Below are positions 49,701-60,036 of a stretch of 64,000 bases of DNA, piece after piece (the stretch's first letter is position 1; every line of letters starts with the position of its first letter). The DNA is from Echinococcus granulosus. Taxonomy: Eukaryota; Platyhelminthes; Cestoda; Cyclophyllidea; Taeniidae. The translations under genes and the position numbers were made by a program. The notes below the pieces were generated by a model, which had not been told where the DNA came from, did not search any database, and saw only the letters and a program-made list of their open reading frames with translations. The stretch lies in assembly GCF_000524195.1 (NCBI RefSeq), contig NW_020170460.1, positions 198,356 through 262,355 on the forward strand, in the 5' to 3' direction.

Positions 49701-52635
49701 CCAACGGGAGTTGAGGGATCCAAACAGTGCATCGGAGACCGCTTAATTGTGGCCATATTCACCGCAAGTGGCTTGACCCGTCTTTTTGGTAAAGTTAATA
49801 AGATTAAAAATAGCCTAAGCAGTAATAATAAACAAAATAAATCATTTACAATGCCAAAATTGAGTTTGACGTTAGCGAGTTCAGATCATAAAACCAGTCT
49901 TAAGCACGCAGCACGTTCATCCTTAAGAGTCATGAGGCAAGCTAAAAGGACACTTTTTAAAATATCACGCGATCATTCACTAAGTTTAGGGTTGCAATAT
50001 TATATTTTTGGCGAATAAATTTAATTCCCTCTGTTAATTTGTCAGAGATGTAGAAAACCGACCTAGCTACGGATGCCATTAATACCAGACGCACCTGATA
50101 TCGATGAAATCGCGCTCACCGATGGCATGGCGCAGGAGAAAATCCTTTACAACCCACTCTCCCCCTGTTGCAGATGCCATCACCGTCTGTGGTGCAGTTC
50201 CTGTTGCTGCTGTTAGCGAATCAGGCGCTATCGCCGCCTGCGACGCGGTTTCTATTGCTACTGCTGCTGCTGCTGACGCATCAGTCGCCGGCGCCGGTGT
50301 CACCTTTTCCGACGCCTGTCCATCCGCGGTGACACCGAAGGCACTTTCTTTAGACCCAGGTCTAGCTCGTCCTCGAGAGCTTTTCTTGTTTTTGGCCCTC
50401 GGAGGAGCAGCGGCGGCAGTGGTTGAGACGTCAGTGGTGGAGAGCATAGGAACGGTGCGAGTTCGCAGGTGGATGAGGTGGACGTCGAGTAACTGTGTCA
50501 ACGATTGGAGTGTCGCTTCGCTAGCGCTCATATCGCTGGTTGAGAGACCGGGCTCCTGGCTCTCTGTGGTGATCGGTCAAAGATGATCCGCCGACAGTGG
50601 TCGCTCAATTAGTAAGCCTATCAAAACCTGAATCTAGGCTCCCTGAGGACTAATAACTGATGGAAGAGAGCACCAATGTTTGGACAAAAGTTGGCAGTTA
50701 GCTAAGGCAGTAGAGGTGTGATTCCCACACAAATAGCATTGCTGTTACTCAAGCTATGGACAGAAACTGAACACGGAGACCCACCCATCCGCCCTTCTCC
50801 CCAAAACACTACGATATCTGCTGGGGAGTGGGTAACCTGTTGTCGGATTTTTTTTTGCTCTTTCGGAACTGCTTTTTAGCTATTTATGTTTGTGGCCTCA
50901 TACTTTCTTGATCGATTGGACCAGTTTAATATGAGATGACAGAATAGCACAAAATGAGTTTTAAAAGCCTACAAATCAAGCAGTTCTACACCCACAGCAG
51001 ACCGGTAAAAAGAATTTATGGATCAAAAGAACGCCCCGTCTTGAAAATAAAAATTGTCTTGTTAAATAACTAGCGAGATCCATATCTGTGAAGAGCAAAT
51101 CAAATCACCTATTCTTTGCCAACAATGGATGCTTCGTAGATATACTAGTTGAGCTAATTTCCAATCATTAATCAACACAAAAACTTCATTTGCAATGAGT
51201 TACTGCTTCTCATTACGTAAAATATGTTATCTTTACACGGAACTGTTAACCTTTAAGCACAGGCATAATCGTACGTACACGACAGCGAATACATGGATAA
51301 AGACCGTGACCCATTATGGCGCAACTAAGAGGGTTCGCTATGTTACGGGGGAAGTGAAATGTACTTGCCTCCGATTTAATTCGGACCAAGTTTTTATGCA
51401 AATGCATGAGGTTTGAGATGAGACAGATCAAGAACCTACTTTTTGACGCGTTGCCTGAATTTTAATGAAGGCGTAAAGAGGAGTAGAAATTAGATAAAAT
51501 AATTGAGAAATCCGCATAATCTATGGTGGAAGAAGGTCGGTGATTTCAAGCCGGAAGGCTAGTAGCTGGAGAGTAGGTAAAATACCATGAGGATGATACT
51601 GTGATCAATTAAAAGTGGATAAGAAAAAGAATCTTACGACTTTGGAATTGCTCGAAATGTCGGCTCCTAATCAGTATTAAAGCACTCAAAGTGGTCTTGA
51701 TAAAGTTTTGAAACTGAAGACATCAATGGAAAGTTGATGTTGGAGTCGTAACAGGGCAGACTGGATATCCAAGCGACTTTCTGCACGCTTAAAAATCTGA
51801 ATGCACTGGAGTTCCTACGCTTAAAACTATTAAGAGTCTTCGAGAGTGATAGGTGCAGAATCAACACGAAAGCGAACTGACAAACGCGCGAATTACGCTC
51901 GAATGCTTGATAGCCATCATGATAAAATAGCTGGGGTTTGACTAATGGAGAAAAGTACAGAGCAAACAGGCGATTGGCTACAGGCCACTAAGGATATTAA
52001 TTACGAATTGTCATTTCACTTCATAAAAGAGAACAAGGTAAACCAGAGAAGGGGAAAAATAGTATTCCTAATGAACATACGAGTTGCAAGCCTTATAAAC
52101 CCACTTGAATATTCTACATTCAAATAAGTTACTGTGTGATTTTCAATCAGGAAAAAAAATAACCACATAGTCATTATCCAAAACAAGTTTATTCTAATCA
52201 TCTTGTAAATTCAGACATGCTCTAAATAGTTTCTATATATTTTGAAGTCAAGAAAATAGCCCTAGACATGCACTTTACAACACCTTAAATGTACATACAT
52301 GCTACCTGGCAGCGTGGAAAAAAAATGACGAGGTATTACCCGATCCAGCAAAAGTATTTCAGCAAAAAAACCTCCCAGAAGTCGCGGCAGATTGGTAATA
52401 AACATCGTGAAAAGGATTACTGTAGTAGGAGCACCAAATGGTAAAAATTAAAGCTATACGTCCTAGAATTCCATAGATTTAGAGACCCATAAATGTGGGA
52501 AAATTAGGATTAATTGGTAGCTTACCACCAACTCCAAGTACGACGAAACACTCCCCCTGACCAGCTTCAAGGCGGTAGGACAGGCATTGCTTCAGACATT
52601 CGAAGTCAGAATCACTTGGAGCAACGAAAATGTGC
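43632..52635 (-). CDS. GTPBP1: GTPBP1-like translational GTPase (7 exons, initiator codon not seen)
   Basis: Exons in transcript order: 52635-52527, 50563-50095, 49147-48901, 46046-45754, 45182-44711, 44188-43900, 43771-43632. They total 2,019 nt (672 residues plus TGA at 43634-43632); human GTPBP1 has 669. N-terminal region [18 protein letters not shown] and [17 protein letters not shown] match the family. The GTPase core has the P-loop GNVDAGKST (about 198-206), switch region [14 protein letters not shown] (281-285) and TKID (337-340), followed by EF-Tu-like beta-barrel domains ([32 protein letters not shown]). GTPBP1 proteins are EF1A-related GTPases acting on ribosomes and mRNA decay in the cytoplasm. 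Odd points: a low-complexity insertion at about 85-165, no in-frame ATG in the first exon, and a short basic C-terminus. Confidence 0.95.
43900..44188 (-). CDS. GTPBP1: GTPBP1 exon: domain III
   Basis: It encodes [57 protein letters not shown] and [12 protein letters not shown], the conserved C-terminal barrel of GTPBP1. The donor GTCG|GTGAGT is phase 1. Confidence 0.96.
44189..44710 (-). other. GTPBP1 intron
   Basis: 522 nt, GTGAGT...CTCCTTGAAG on the minus strand. Nothing else recognised. Confidence 0.6.
44711..45182 (-). CDS. GTPBP1: GTPBP1 exon: end of G domain and domain II
   Basis: It encodes [20 protein letters not shown], a Thr/Ser/Ala-rich insertion, then the beta-barrel domain ([39 protein letters not shown]). 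The donor AGG|GTGAGT (phase 0) matches the next exon. Confidence 0.95.
45183..45753 (-). other. GTPBP1 intron
   Basis: 571 nt, GTAAGA...CCTTCGCAG on the minus strand. Nothing else recognised. Confidence 0.6.
45754..46046 (-). CDS. GTPBP1: GTPBP1 exon: G3 and G4 motifs
   Basis: The acceptor TCATTCTCAG is followed by [20 protein letters not shown], then [22 protein letters not shown] and [17 protein letters not shown] (G3) and TKID (G4) are intact, so the protein should bind and hydrolyse GTP. It ends in phase 2. Confidence 0.97.
46047..48900 (-). other. 2.9-kb GTPBP1 intron
   Basis: GTATGT...CATTCTCAG on the minus strand. Several open frames occur on both strands (for example + strand about 47772-48137) but none has family resemblance or phase support. 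No repeat identified. Confidence 0.5.
48901..49147 (-). CDS. GTPBP1: GTPBP1 exon: P-loop and switch region
   Basis: It encodes [48 protein letters not shown] and the end of the switch region, closing with an ACC AAG|GTATGT donor. GNVDAGKS is the G1 motif; the sequence is nearly identical to animal GTPBP1 proteins. Confidence 0.97.
49148..50094 (-). other. GTPBP1 intron before the P-loop exon
   Basis: 0.95 kb, GTGCGT...GTTCAG on the minus strand. A + strand open frame at about 49749-50018 is Lys/Ser-rich and has no recognisable family; treated as chance. Confidence 0.55.
50095..50563 (-). CDS. GTPBP1: GTPBP1 exon with low-complexity insertion
   Basis: It begins in phase 1 ([20 protein letters not shown]) and ends [18 protein letters not shown] with a phase-2 donor (AG|GTGCGT). 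Between these conserved ends lies an 80-residue Ala/Thr/Ser-rich insertion with a Lys/Arg patch ([15 protein letters not shown]) that is absent from vertebrate GTPBP1. Confidence 0.9.
50564..52526 (-). other. 2.0-kb GTPBP1 intron
   Basis: GTAAGC...CACCACAG on the minus strand. No coding exon or repeat recognised. Confidence 0.55.
52527..52635 (-). CDS. GTPBP1: GTPBP1 first recognised exon
   Basis: On the minus strand the acceptor is CGCCTTTTGTTTAG followed by CAC. The encoded [20 protein letters not shown] and [10 protein letters not shown] align with the conserved N-terminal region of GTPBP1/GTPBP2. The codon before CAC is TAG, so the exon cannot extend upstream. It starts in phase 0 and ends in phase 1, matching the next exon. 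The initiator must come from an unseen exon or from a spliced leader. Confidence 0.85.
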
Positions 52636-53495
52636 TAAACAAAAGGCGCGTAGCTCCGTGACTTTGTTTAAAATTAATAATAAAATCAAAATAATTTAAA
52701 GGAAAAAGGCATCAAACTATCACAGCTACAATCTGAAATCCTCGCGAATGATCGCAATACAAAAAGTATAATCAGCCAGCCATATATTGTAAAGTATTGT
52801 TGTGCGTCACGAAACAGGCAAATCACCTTATCAGACAAAATATTCTGGTAATTTTTTTCCATGTCAAAAGAGCATATGGGGTCCCAGATTACGATATAAA
52901 TAACCCACTTCTGTTGTGCGTTATTTAAACGCAGTACTTCGACTGCAAGGAGTGGTGAAGGTATAACTAGCTTTGCAAGTGCAAAACTCAAAGGTCTGTG
53001 ATTTTTTTTGCAATACATTTTTTTTAAAGGTTGGTGCCTGCTTTGCTCCTCTTAGTTGCATCCATGGAGATGAAGGCATGCTCAAGTGAGGAAGCTGTAG
53101 CTAGCATAATCCTGCGTGTTAAAAAAAAGGATACATTCTGTTGACTCCACAATATTCTTTTCTGTGATACTAGGCGTCTGGGTAGACCATGCATTAAGTT
53201 ATACGACTACTAAGTGCGCCAACAACCTAAATTTTCTCGAAAATGCGTACGACGCAAAACCTCCTCAACGGAGAAAAGAGGATCGGCACCCCAGCCCGGG
53301 GAACGCAGCTGAGCCGCTGCCGCATACACCGACCACCGCCCTACCACCACAAACCCCCAACCCGTTACCCAGAGACCCAACCGCAGCGACGACCGAGACA
53401 GCACCTAGAGCGGGAGAGAAACGCCGATGTATGTCATGCTGACGTATTTACAAGTTTGGCAATGACCATATTGCGAGCTGGAAAGTAAAATTAAA
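52636..53495. other. Interval between the FRA10AC1 and GTPBP1 homologues
   Basis: 860 nt on the shared minus-strand direction. It should contain the FRA10AC1 3' UTR and either a GTPBP1 promoter/5' exon or an intercistronic spacer. A GC-rich segment at about 53240-53430 stands out from the AT-rich surroundings. Confidence 0.45.
53240..53430. other. GC-rich island of unknown nature
   Basis: About 190 bases with GC visibly near 60 percent in otherwise AT-rich DNA, open in more than one frame on both strands. The + strand frames are Pro/Arg/Thr-rich. It could be an unrecognised 5' exon or CpG-rich promoter of GTPBP1, or a fragment of a mobile element. No splice borders make an in-phase connection that I can defend. 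Confidence 0.3.
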
Positions 53496-54602
53496 CTACA
53501 TAAACATGTTCTTTAGATAATCATCAAATTCATCCTCCTGTGTACGTTGTGAATGTGGCCGATCCGGCATTCGTTGATCTGATGCAGAAGGCCCCTTCCA
53601 AAGATCACTTCTAGGTGTCGGTTCACGATGTTCCTGAGGAGCCGCCACTTTCCTCTCCTCTTCAAACTCCTCAGTTCTGATTTTCGGAACAACTTCAAAG
53701 TGTCTACAAAATATTAAAGATATAAGCAGTCAAAAGGAATACGAAGTTGGATAAAAGAATCGGGGTGCTCACTGCTTATGATGATTCAATTTCTGAGAGC
53801 AAGCGGGACATAGTCGTACCTTCACCAACGCGTTCCGTTTCTCACCTCTCTCCTTATACACGAAATCCACCTCCCAACTGCGTAAAAACTCGACCTCATT
53901 GCAATCTACCGCGCCACAAACAAACTGCCCTTTACCCGAAACCACCTCCCGCTCTGAGCGCCAACGCAGGCCTAGTTTTTTCTCTTTGAACCGCGAAAAG
54001 TCTGCAATTGCGTACTCCTTGTACAGGCGGTCCCAGTAGTGCTTAGCCAGCCTCTCCTCCCTATAATGGCAAAGTAAAATTGCTTCCTTCAGCTTGCCAT
54101 GTTTCGGGATTGTCTCGATCCTCCCAGACAAAACGAGCGTTGGCCTTGATTACATCAATATCACGTTTGTCGTTAGTCCTGTAATAGTTAAAGCATAAGA
54201 GGAAATGGTACCTACGTGTCACGTCTGAAGTCCTTTCTAGAACCACCGTAGTATTGAAGATAGTCGTTAACCATTTTTTTGTGTCGCTGGTACTAATTAA
54301 AAGAATATGGGGTAAGTGTAAGAAGTTCTAGCATACTGCATCCAAAGGCATCATTTGCGAGGGCGTGGGCCTGTTGTACAGTTAGATGAGGCATAAAGGA
54401 TTAACTACCTTTGTTTTGTGACAGACTCACGCTCCGTCGATGGATTTAGGTGTGATGAGCCCCTTTTTTCGCCAATACGGACAGAAAAGGCATCGTCTCC
54501 GGTCCTGTCATACGGTAAAATTTGGGAAAATATCGAGATTAATGCTGATAAACGAATGCGAGCACCTGGAGGAACAAATCGAACCAACTTCACTTTGAAC
54601 AT
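53496..54602 (-). CDS. FRA10AC1: FRA10AC1 homologue, spliceosome-associated nuclear protein (6 exons)
   Basis: Exons in transcript order: 54602-54409 (5' limit uncertain), 54370-54337, 54292-54216, 54178-54098, 54060-53773, 53703-53496; 293 residues if the ATG at 54602 is used (human protein about 315). Conserved parts: QMMPLDAYQRHKKMVNDYLQ, DIDVIKANARFVWEDRD, RLAKHYWDRLYKEYAIADFS, LGLRWRSEREVVSGKGQFVC, RSWEVDFVYKERGEKRNALV and the CPAC/C-type cysteines after it. The C-terminus EDEFDDYLKNMFM matches the acidic end of FRA10AC1 proteins, preceded by SDLWKGP. The family is nuclear and found in spliceosomal C complexes. All introns are tiny: 38, 44, 37, 37 and 69 nt; the one at 54061-54097 is GC-AG. 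The N-terminal 40 or so residues are not conserved, so the true start may differ. Confidence 0.94.
53773..54060 (-). CDS. FRA10AC1: FRA10AC1 exon 5: conserved core
   Basis: It encodes EERLAKHYWDRLYKEYAIAD through GEKRNALVKVRLCPACSQKL and ends in phase 2 at CA|GTGAGC. Cysteines in QFVCGAVDC and LCPAC are at the family's positions and may bind metal (inference). Confidence 0.96.
54061..54097 (-). other. 37-nt GC-AG intron in FRA10AC1
   Basis: On the minus strand the sequence runs ACATG|GCAAGCTG to ATTATAG|GGAG. Removing exactly these 37 bases restores the family sequence NPETW-EERLAK; reading through gives an in-frame TAG-free insert in one frame but breaks the homology. There is no GT in the required position, so this is a GC-AG intron at near the minimum size for splicing. 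Confidence 0.85.
54337..54370 (-). CDS. FRA10AC1: FRA10AC1 34-nt microexon
   Basis: It encodes PTPSQMMPLDA between introns of 38 and 44 nt. Its end PLDA joins YQRH in the next exon, exactly the conserved MDAYQRH context of the family. The phases (2 in, 0 out) fit both neighbours. Confidence 0.85.
54409..54602 (-). CDS. FRA10AC1: FRA10AC1 5' exon (start uncertain)
   Basis: It ends ESVTKQ with donor AAAG|GTAGTT in phase 2, fitting the microexon. The open frame extends upstream to about 54653; the first ATG in it is at 54602. An internal acceptor-like TATGACAG near 54503 could instead start the exon. No homology supports the first part. Confidence 0.55.
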
Positions 54603-55094
54603 CAGACTCAAAGTCTGATGTGTAGTTCGTATTCGTGTAATCCTGAACAGCAATTCCTAATCATGGTATATGCATTCATACCTCTCCCATTACCACCCAG
54701 AGGGGCTAAATGGCAGCAGATGAATATATGAGTCGAAATCGGCAAAATTCAATTGGCCTATTGAAACTGCGCACCTTGTGCTAAGCTCAGTTTTTTAGAG
54801 TTGCTCAAACTTTATGTGCTACTGGATAATTTGCCCCACTTAAGCCAATTTTTTGCAAACGTATTTATTTTGGGTATGTTTGCACGCCAAAGTTGCCACC
54901 TTAAATCAATGTTGACGTTTTTGGACATCAACATCGTTTAAAACCAAATAAAGCAAAAACAATGAGAGCCTTAAAACCTTTTGGCAAGCTAATTCGATCA
55001 CGAATTTAAAAGTTTGATTGCTACATGCGTTGTAGCCTAGCAAGTCTCCCATGAAATCGCAAAAGCATCACAGTAGTATTCAGCAAATGTATTG

Positions 55095-55310
55095 TAATAC
55101 GATAGTGGTTTATCCCTCGGTTCTGGTGAGGCGCCACTTTTGTACTTCGAATTAGCCCCCCTGTACCTCGCTGGGTGGGCTGGCCTTTTGGGCCATGCCA
55201 ATAGCCCAGACACCTTCTCCGTGCTGAATATATATATTCTGCCCGAGTATTTTGTCTTCTTTCGTCTTCAGGGAGTCTCGGGACGCTACAGTATTACTAA
55301 CGTACAGGTG
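55095..55310 (-). repeat. Lone A module of the dispersed repeat (inverted)
   Basis: The reverse complement shows GGTTTTGG-like and GAGGGATAAA ends and CGAGACTCCCTGAAGACG, matching the A modules at 29258 and 30161. No B module is attached. Confidence 0.65.
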
Positions 55311-56919
55311 TTGGTGGCTACTAAGATGACCGAGAGGCAATGCCGTTAAGGGGAAGGGCAATATGCGTAGACTTAACTGACTACTTAATTAAAGGAGAAG
55401 TTTAGCAAGTAAATGAAACATTAACATGCTACTTAGAGACACAATACTATGAATACATCTTGTAAATAAGCAGAAGGGTCAGAAGGCCACTGGCGTAATT
55501 GGGGGCCACCTTCCGGAAAAATTTGCACCCTACGAAGTCTAGTAAGTTAGCATCTTCCTCAACATTTCCTCGATTACTCCTCCGTGCCGGTTTTAACGTC
55601 TGCGGGCAAAAGGAGATTAACTATTCTTATGCAGCTAGTGAAGCTATGGACGACACTGCACTTTGCACTAGAATATCAACACCAGAGAATAGTTTAACAT
55701 CCCATAGGAGGTCAGGAAAGCTGTAGATATGGCCAAAAGGCTACACGGACAAGTTGAAATTAAAACGTGCGAAAAACCTACGCAGTTGAGCACACGGTCA
55801 CATAAACATTAGTTATCTGAGCGTAACCCACATAACCGCGTAAATGAAAACCTCTTTCACTGATTTTTATTGGTTAGGCTATAATATTCAAATTGAGTTA
55901 ATTATCTAACAAGTTGCACGGTATGCAGTTCGCTCGATGCTTGCTAATGCCGGAGATGCTCCCAACCCCCCAGAAGTTCTAGCCGACGGCTTGTCACCGA
56001 ACATTCCATGCTAGGCAGACATCGGATCAAAGGCCAAGGTCAACCACGTACTCAATCTTCAGACAGTCGCCAAGAACTTAAACACTGGCCCCATCGATTT
56101 TGATTCCCCATTGCCGTGGCAGTAGACATCCGCATCGAAGACTGTCTATTGGTTACCTGGTTGATGGCCTCGACAGGACCCAGGCCCATAGAGACCCCAG
56201 TCACAAAAATTCGCAACAAAGTTCACAAAAGCTGATCTACCACTCATATCCTTCCATTATTTCTCCACGACTAATACTCCCTGCTATAAACCTACAGTTT
56301 TTCCATGCAGGAATGAAGAACCTTCCCGAACCAACGCTCAGCACCAAGGAAATCACACACAACGCGATTCCTGGCACCATTGCAAAAGCATATGAAGGTC
56401 AGAGCATAGATCATATTTACAAGATAAAAATAATTATACACAAATAGTAGGGGAATTCTCAAACCTTATCCCAATTAACCAAACATTTCAATGCAGCCTT
56501 GCCAAAATTACGCAGGAGATAGGGGGAGGGGGAGAGAGGGGCCAACGCCATCAAAACAAACAGGAGGAAGTGAAGGTTGGTAAAAGAGGTGCCAGTGAAA
56601 ACACGAAGACATCAGTGTATTTTTGCCAACGTTCCCATCACATCGAGATTAGAGAGATCAAACTTCTGGAATCAGGAAAAAAAGTACAAACAGTTAGGTC
56701 AGGAGAAGCAATCTAACACTCACCCCAAACGGCCAGGGGCAATATCTAACTGGTAGAAATTACTCCACAAAACGGACCCTTTTCTCCATCACCCAGAGTT
56801 TAAATCGGGGTTTTTCAGACAAAATACACGGATATAATATGGCAGATAAAAAAATAACACAGACTAAGGGAATGAGCGACAATCTGTAACTGAAATTTAT
56901 TTGTTTAACTATTAACTCC

Positions 56920-57920
56920 GCTTCCATACTTCCGCTGGGTAACATGACCTCTGGGCCATCGCCGTAACCTCCAGCCCTCCTATACGTCGATAATACGTAC
57001 AAAAGTCTCGGGGCACTGCATTTTTGGTAGAGGAAAACGAACTCGAACCTCGGGAACAACTACCCTGATTGCAAAACTTCAACGTGACGGAGGAAAAGCA
57101 TATTCTCCGGAGGGAAGAAACTGTGAAGACTCTCCGTAGAAGGGTTACAAATGACGTCTATCTTCGACAACTGCACTGGTCCCGTACTCAGAAGGAAGGC
57201 TATTAACGACTAAAGCGACACTAGCCATGACCGTAAACCATCTGGAAAAGCTAGTAATAGAGCTGTCTAGGTGCCTGTTTGAAGATGTTAATCAAGTGAA
57301 CACGCGATACCTCTTCCACCCCGCTAATAGCTGGATATGGCTGGGCAGTACTGAAGCGAGAACAACGTGGCAAGGAGGAATTAACGTGGAATATTAATTA
57401 CAAGGAACTATTTTAAGCCCTGTCATTTATTAAATGACTCGGCTTTTGTGCTGGTGTTCTTACGATAAGCGATAGAAATACGTGATCGTCCGTACATTTC
57501 CCCTTCCCCTAATACAGTTTTCAAACAAGACGAAACCCTAAATCCAGTGCAATTGCCAAAAGGAATCAGCGGTGTTGCGGTCAAGCATCTCCTCCGTTGC
57601 ATTGAAATTGCATGGCTGGAGGGGATGGTTCCTGGGTGTCTCTCATACATCACCGACTACTTTGTGGTGGCCGGCATGGAAAGCTGACCGAGGGGAGTGA
57701 TGAGGAAGACGGTCAAAAAGAAGAGTAGACCATGCAATGCTACGTTTATTTGTTTAACTATTCGTTTTAATTTCATCAATACTTGAGACTCAGCTTCCGT
57801 ACTTCTGTTGGGTGAAGTGACCTCTAGGCTATCCTCGTAACCCCCCAGCCCTTCTGTACGTTGATAAGACGTATTCTACCTGAGTATTGCGTCTTCTTTC
57901 GTCTTCACGAATGTCTCAAG
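56920..57920 (-). repeat. Dispersed A-B-A repeat, copy 4 (inverted)
   Basis: In reverse orientation: A at about 57920-57790 (AAGACGAAAGAAGACGCAAT), B at about 57660-57190 (CACTGGATTTAGGGTTTCGT at about 57550, and the AGATGGTTTACGG word near 57240) and A at about 57040-56920. It has the same module order as copies 2 and 3. Confidence 0.7.
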
Positions 57921-59740
57921 GTACTACGCAAAAAAGTTCAAAGGAATTATATACCTTTTGTTTGTTATTTGCACTCAAAATAATTACTGAGGTATATAAC
58001 GAAGCTAGTTCCTACTCATCTGCCGTTTCTTTTAAACAAGACGAACTAAACCAAATGGGTGATTTGAGACAAGAAACGTAGACAGAAAGCAAAATAATAA
58101 ACTCAAGTGACAAGAAACGTCAGATCAAAAAAGATGAGGAAAAAGGTGAGTAAATTGGCCAAAAGTAATTCGTATGTCACGAATGAAGATTTCAAAGGCC
58201 ACCGCCTTTTAGAATGTGCTAAAGATTCAGTTGATTGGGCATAAAGTAGTGTGGTTAATAAATTCTTAGCATTTTACACAAAAGTTTACGGAATTTGAGA
58301 TCTAGATTTCAAGCAAGCACATCGTCCTCGACCTGCATAAACAAGTACGCAGCCTACCTGCGCCACCGGTATAAGTTTGAGAGTATTAAGGTACTATACG
58401 GCGCTTTATTGCTTAAGACAACTCAATATAAGAAATCCATCTTTTCATAACTCGAAATCTACCTTCTTAGTGGTTTTCATCACCAGTCTTTCGAACAAAT
58501 TAATGCTCGGGGAGGAAATCGTTGATGCATTTGCCTTGTTTTACGAGATGCTCAGGTTGATCGAGACTTGAGCTTATAAAAGGACAAAACAAATATTGAA
58601 GAATTCAAAGCCCTTTTGCAGAAGGTTGCCTTGATCACCGGAGGAGGACAACTTGCACAAAAGGTGACTATTCGTGATTGGTTATCTTCAATGCTCTCTT
58701 GCGCAATTTCACGACTGGTTAGAGTCCAGCGTCTGCGGATCAGGTGCCTCACGCAATAAATGGCCACTGACAGACGTTTATGATCATCTTCTAAGTGCTT
58801 GTAGCATCACTACAGAAAGTGTATTTGTAGTCCCCAGGCGATGTGAAATAATGGTCATATTTAGAACAAGGGCACAACTCACTAAGCTAGCATAATCACC
58901 CGACCCAACCGGTCACTAGGTTACAGATAGGAGACGGCTTATCCAACCGCCTAATTTTATAACGGGAGGGAATGGGAAGCTCGCAGTTGAGGATCCGCTT
59001 GAAACAACTCAACAGTGACAGGCCAACGTGGCTCCCAACTGACATCACCATTACCATTGGTGAAATGCTTTCGATGAATTCTTAAAAGAAATCAGTAGTA
59101 GTTTCCAGCAGTCTCAATGCTTCAGTGATCTGAGGCACCAAATTCTACTTTAACGTGGTTTTGGACTCAGAAATGGAGCATGAACATAGCACTAATCACA
59201 GAAGATTACCACTCCTCGGAGTGGAAAAGAGTTAATCGAGTCTAAAATCACTTTTTGTTATTTCGAATAGTTCAAAATACAATTTAACGATAACGAAATA
59301 CATTCATAATCCACCGCCGATTACCAAATGTTTTGACTAGATCAAGACTTCCCCCTCAATTCAAACGACAAATCTCAACTGCACAGAGAAAAGTTTCACT
59401 AGTGCAAAGGAAACAGATCAAAGTAACTCCTTTTGTCCACAATCCTCGTTCTCCCCTAGCTCATAGTTTTGATAAATGGGTAGATGAGTAACTAGAGATG
59501 GGTTGATGAACACAGATAGATGGATAGGAGGAGGATGAAGCGTGGCGAGCCATTTTTAAGCCGAAACTGTGAGTTGTACAGTTAGTAATCCGGTAAGTTG
59601 GCGTTTAGAAGTTATTTTAGTAGACATACTACCATCAAACAAGGCATTTTTTCACTTCTGACGACAATACTCCCCTTCACTTCTGCCTCAAACAGGAGTC
59701 AGCTCCCATCGATGGAAAAAAAAAATTCATCACCACCCAC

Positions 59741-60036
59741 CTTCTTGTTTTTGGGGCGCGGCGCATTGGCATCAGCGGCTGACGTGGAGGCAGAGGCGGA
59801 AGCCGATGGCCCAGAGGGGCCTGGAGCCACATTTTCCTTGGCCCCTGAAGGTGAAAGCGAAATCGACGACGCCAGTGGTGATGACGGAGGTGGGGGTGGC
59901 AACGAGGATTGCGTACTTCTTCGCCTGCGATGGGGTCGCAGTGTATGTGGGGTGCATTGATGGTGTTGGAGATCTACCTCTCCCATCTCCGAGTTGATGT
60001 AATCCAGGAGACGCGAGTTAGAAAGGCGTGTAGATG
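59741..60036 (-). CDS. Unrecognised gene: low-complexity exon
   Basis: The acceptor CCCCCTTTCTAG and donor AAGAAG|GTGGGT are on the minus strand. It encodes LSNSRLLDYINSEMGEVDLQ and then a basic/polyproline/Ser-Ala-rich stretch. The opposite-strand open frame of similar length is a shadow. Confidence 0.55.

Larger units (their letters stand above)
54603..59740. other. Repeat-bearing region without a supported gene
   Basis: It contains the inverted A-B-A repeat at about 56920-57920 and a lone A module at about 55095-55310, and otherwise low-coding-potential sequence. A minus-strand acceptor at about 58574 followed by a short frame (LKSRST, stop) is phase-compatible with the end of the gene at 59741 and might be its last exon, but the evidence is only a splice-site match. 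Confidence 0.4.

Noticed and set aside
53769..54131. A continuous 120-codon frame through the FRA10AC1 region starting at 54131
   Set aside because: It reads through the 37-nt GC-AG intron and runs past the last donor to an intronic stop; homology requires both introns to be removed.
56100..56447. + strand open frame of 115 codons
   Set aside because: No family resemblance, no supporting splice or poly(A) context, and located next to repeat modules; treated as chance.
59598..59960. + strand open frame rich in Glu/Ala/Gly
   Set aside because: Shadow of the minus-strand exon 59741-60036, which has matching splice signals and phases; the + strand frame has none.
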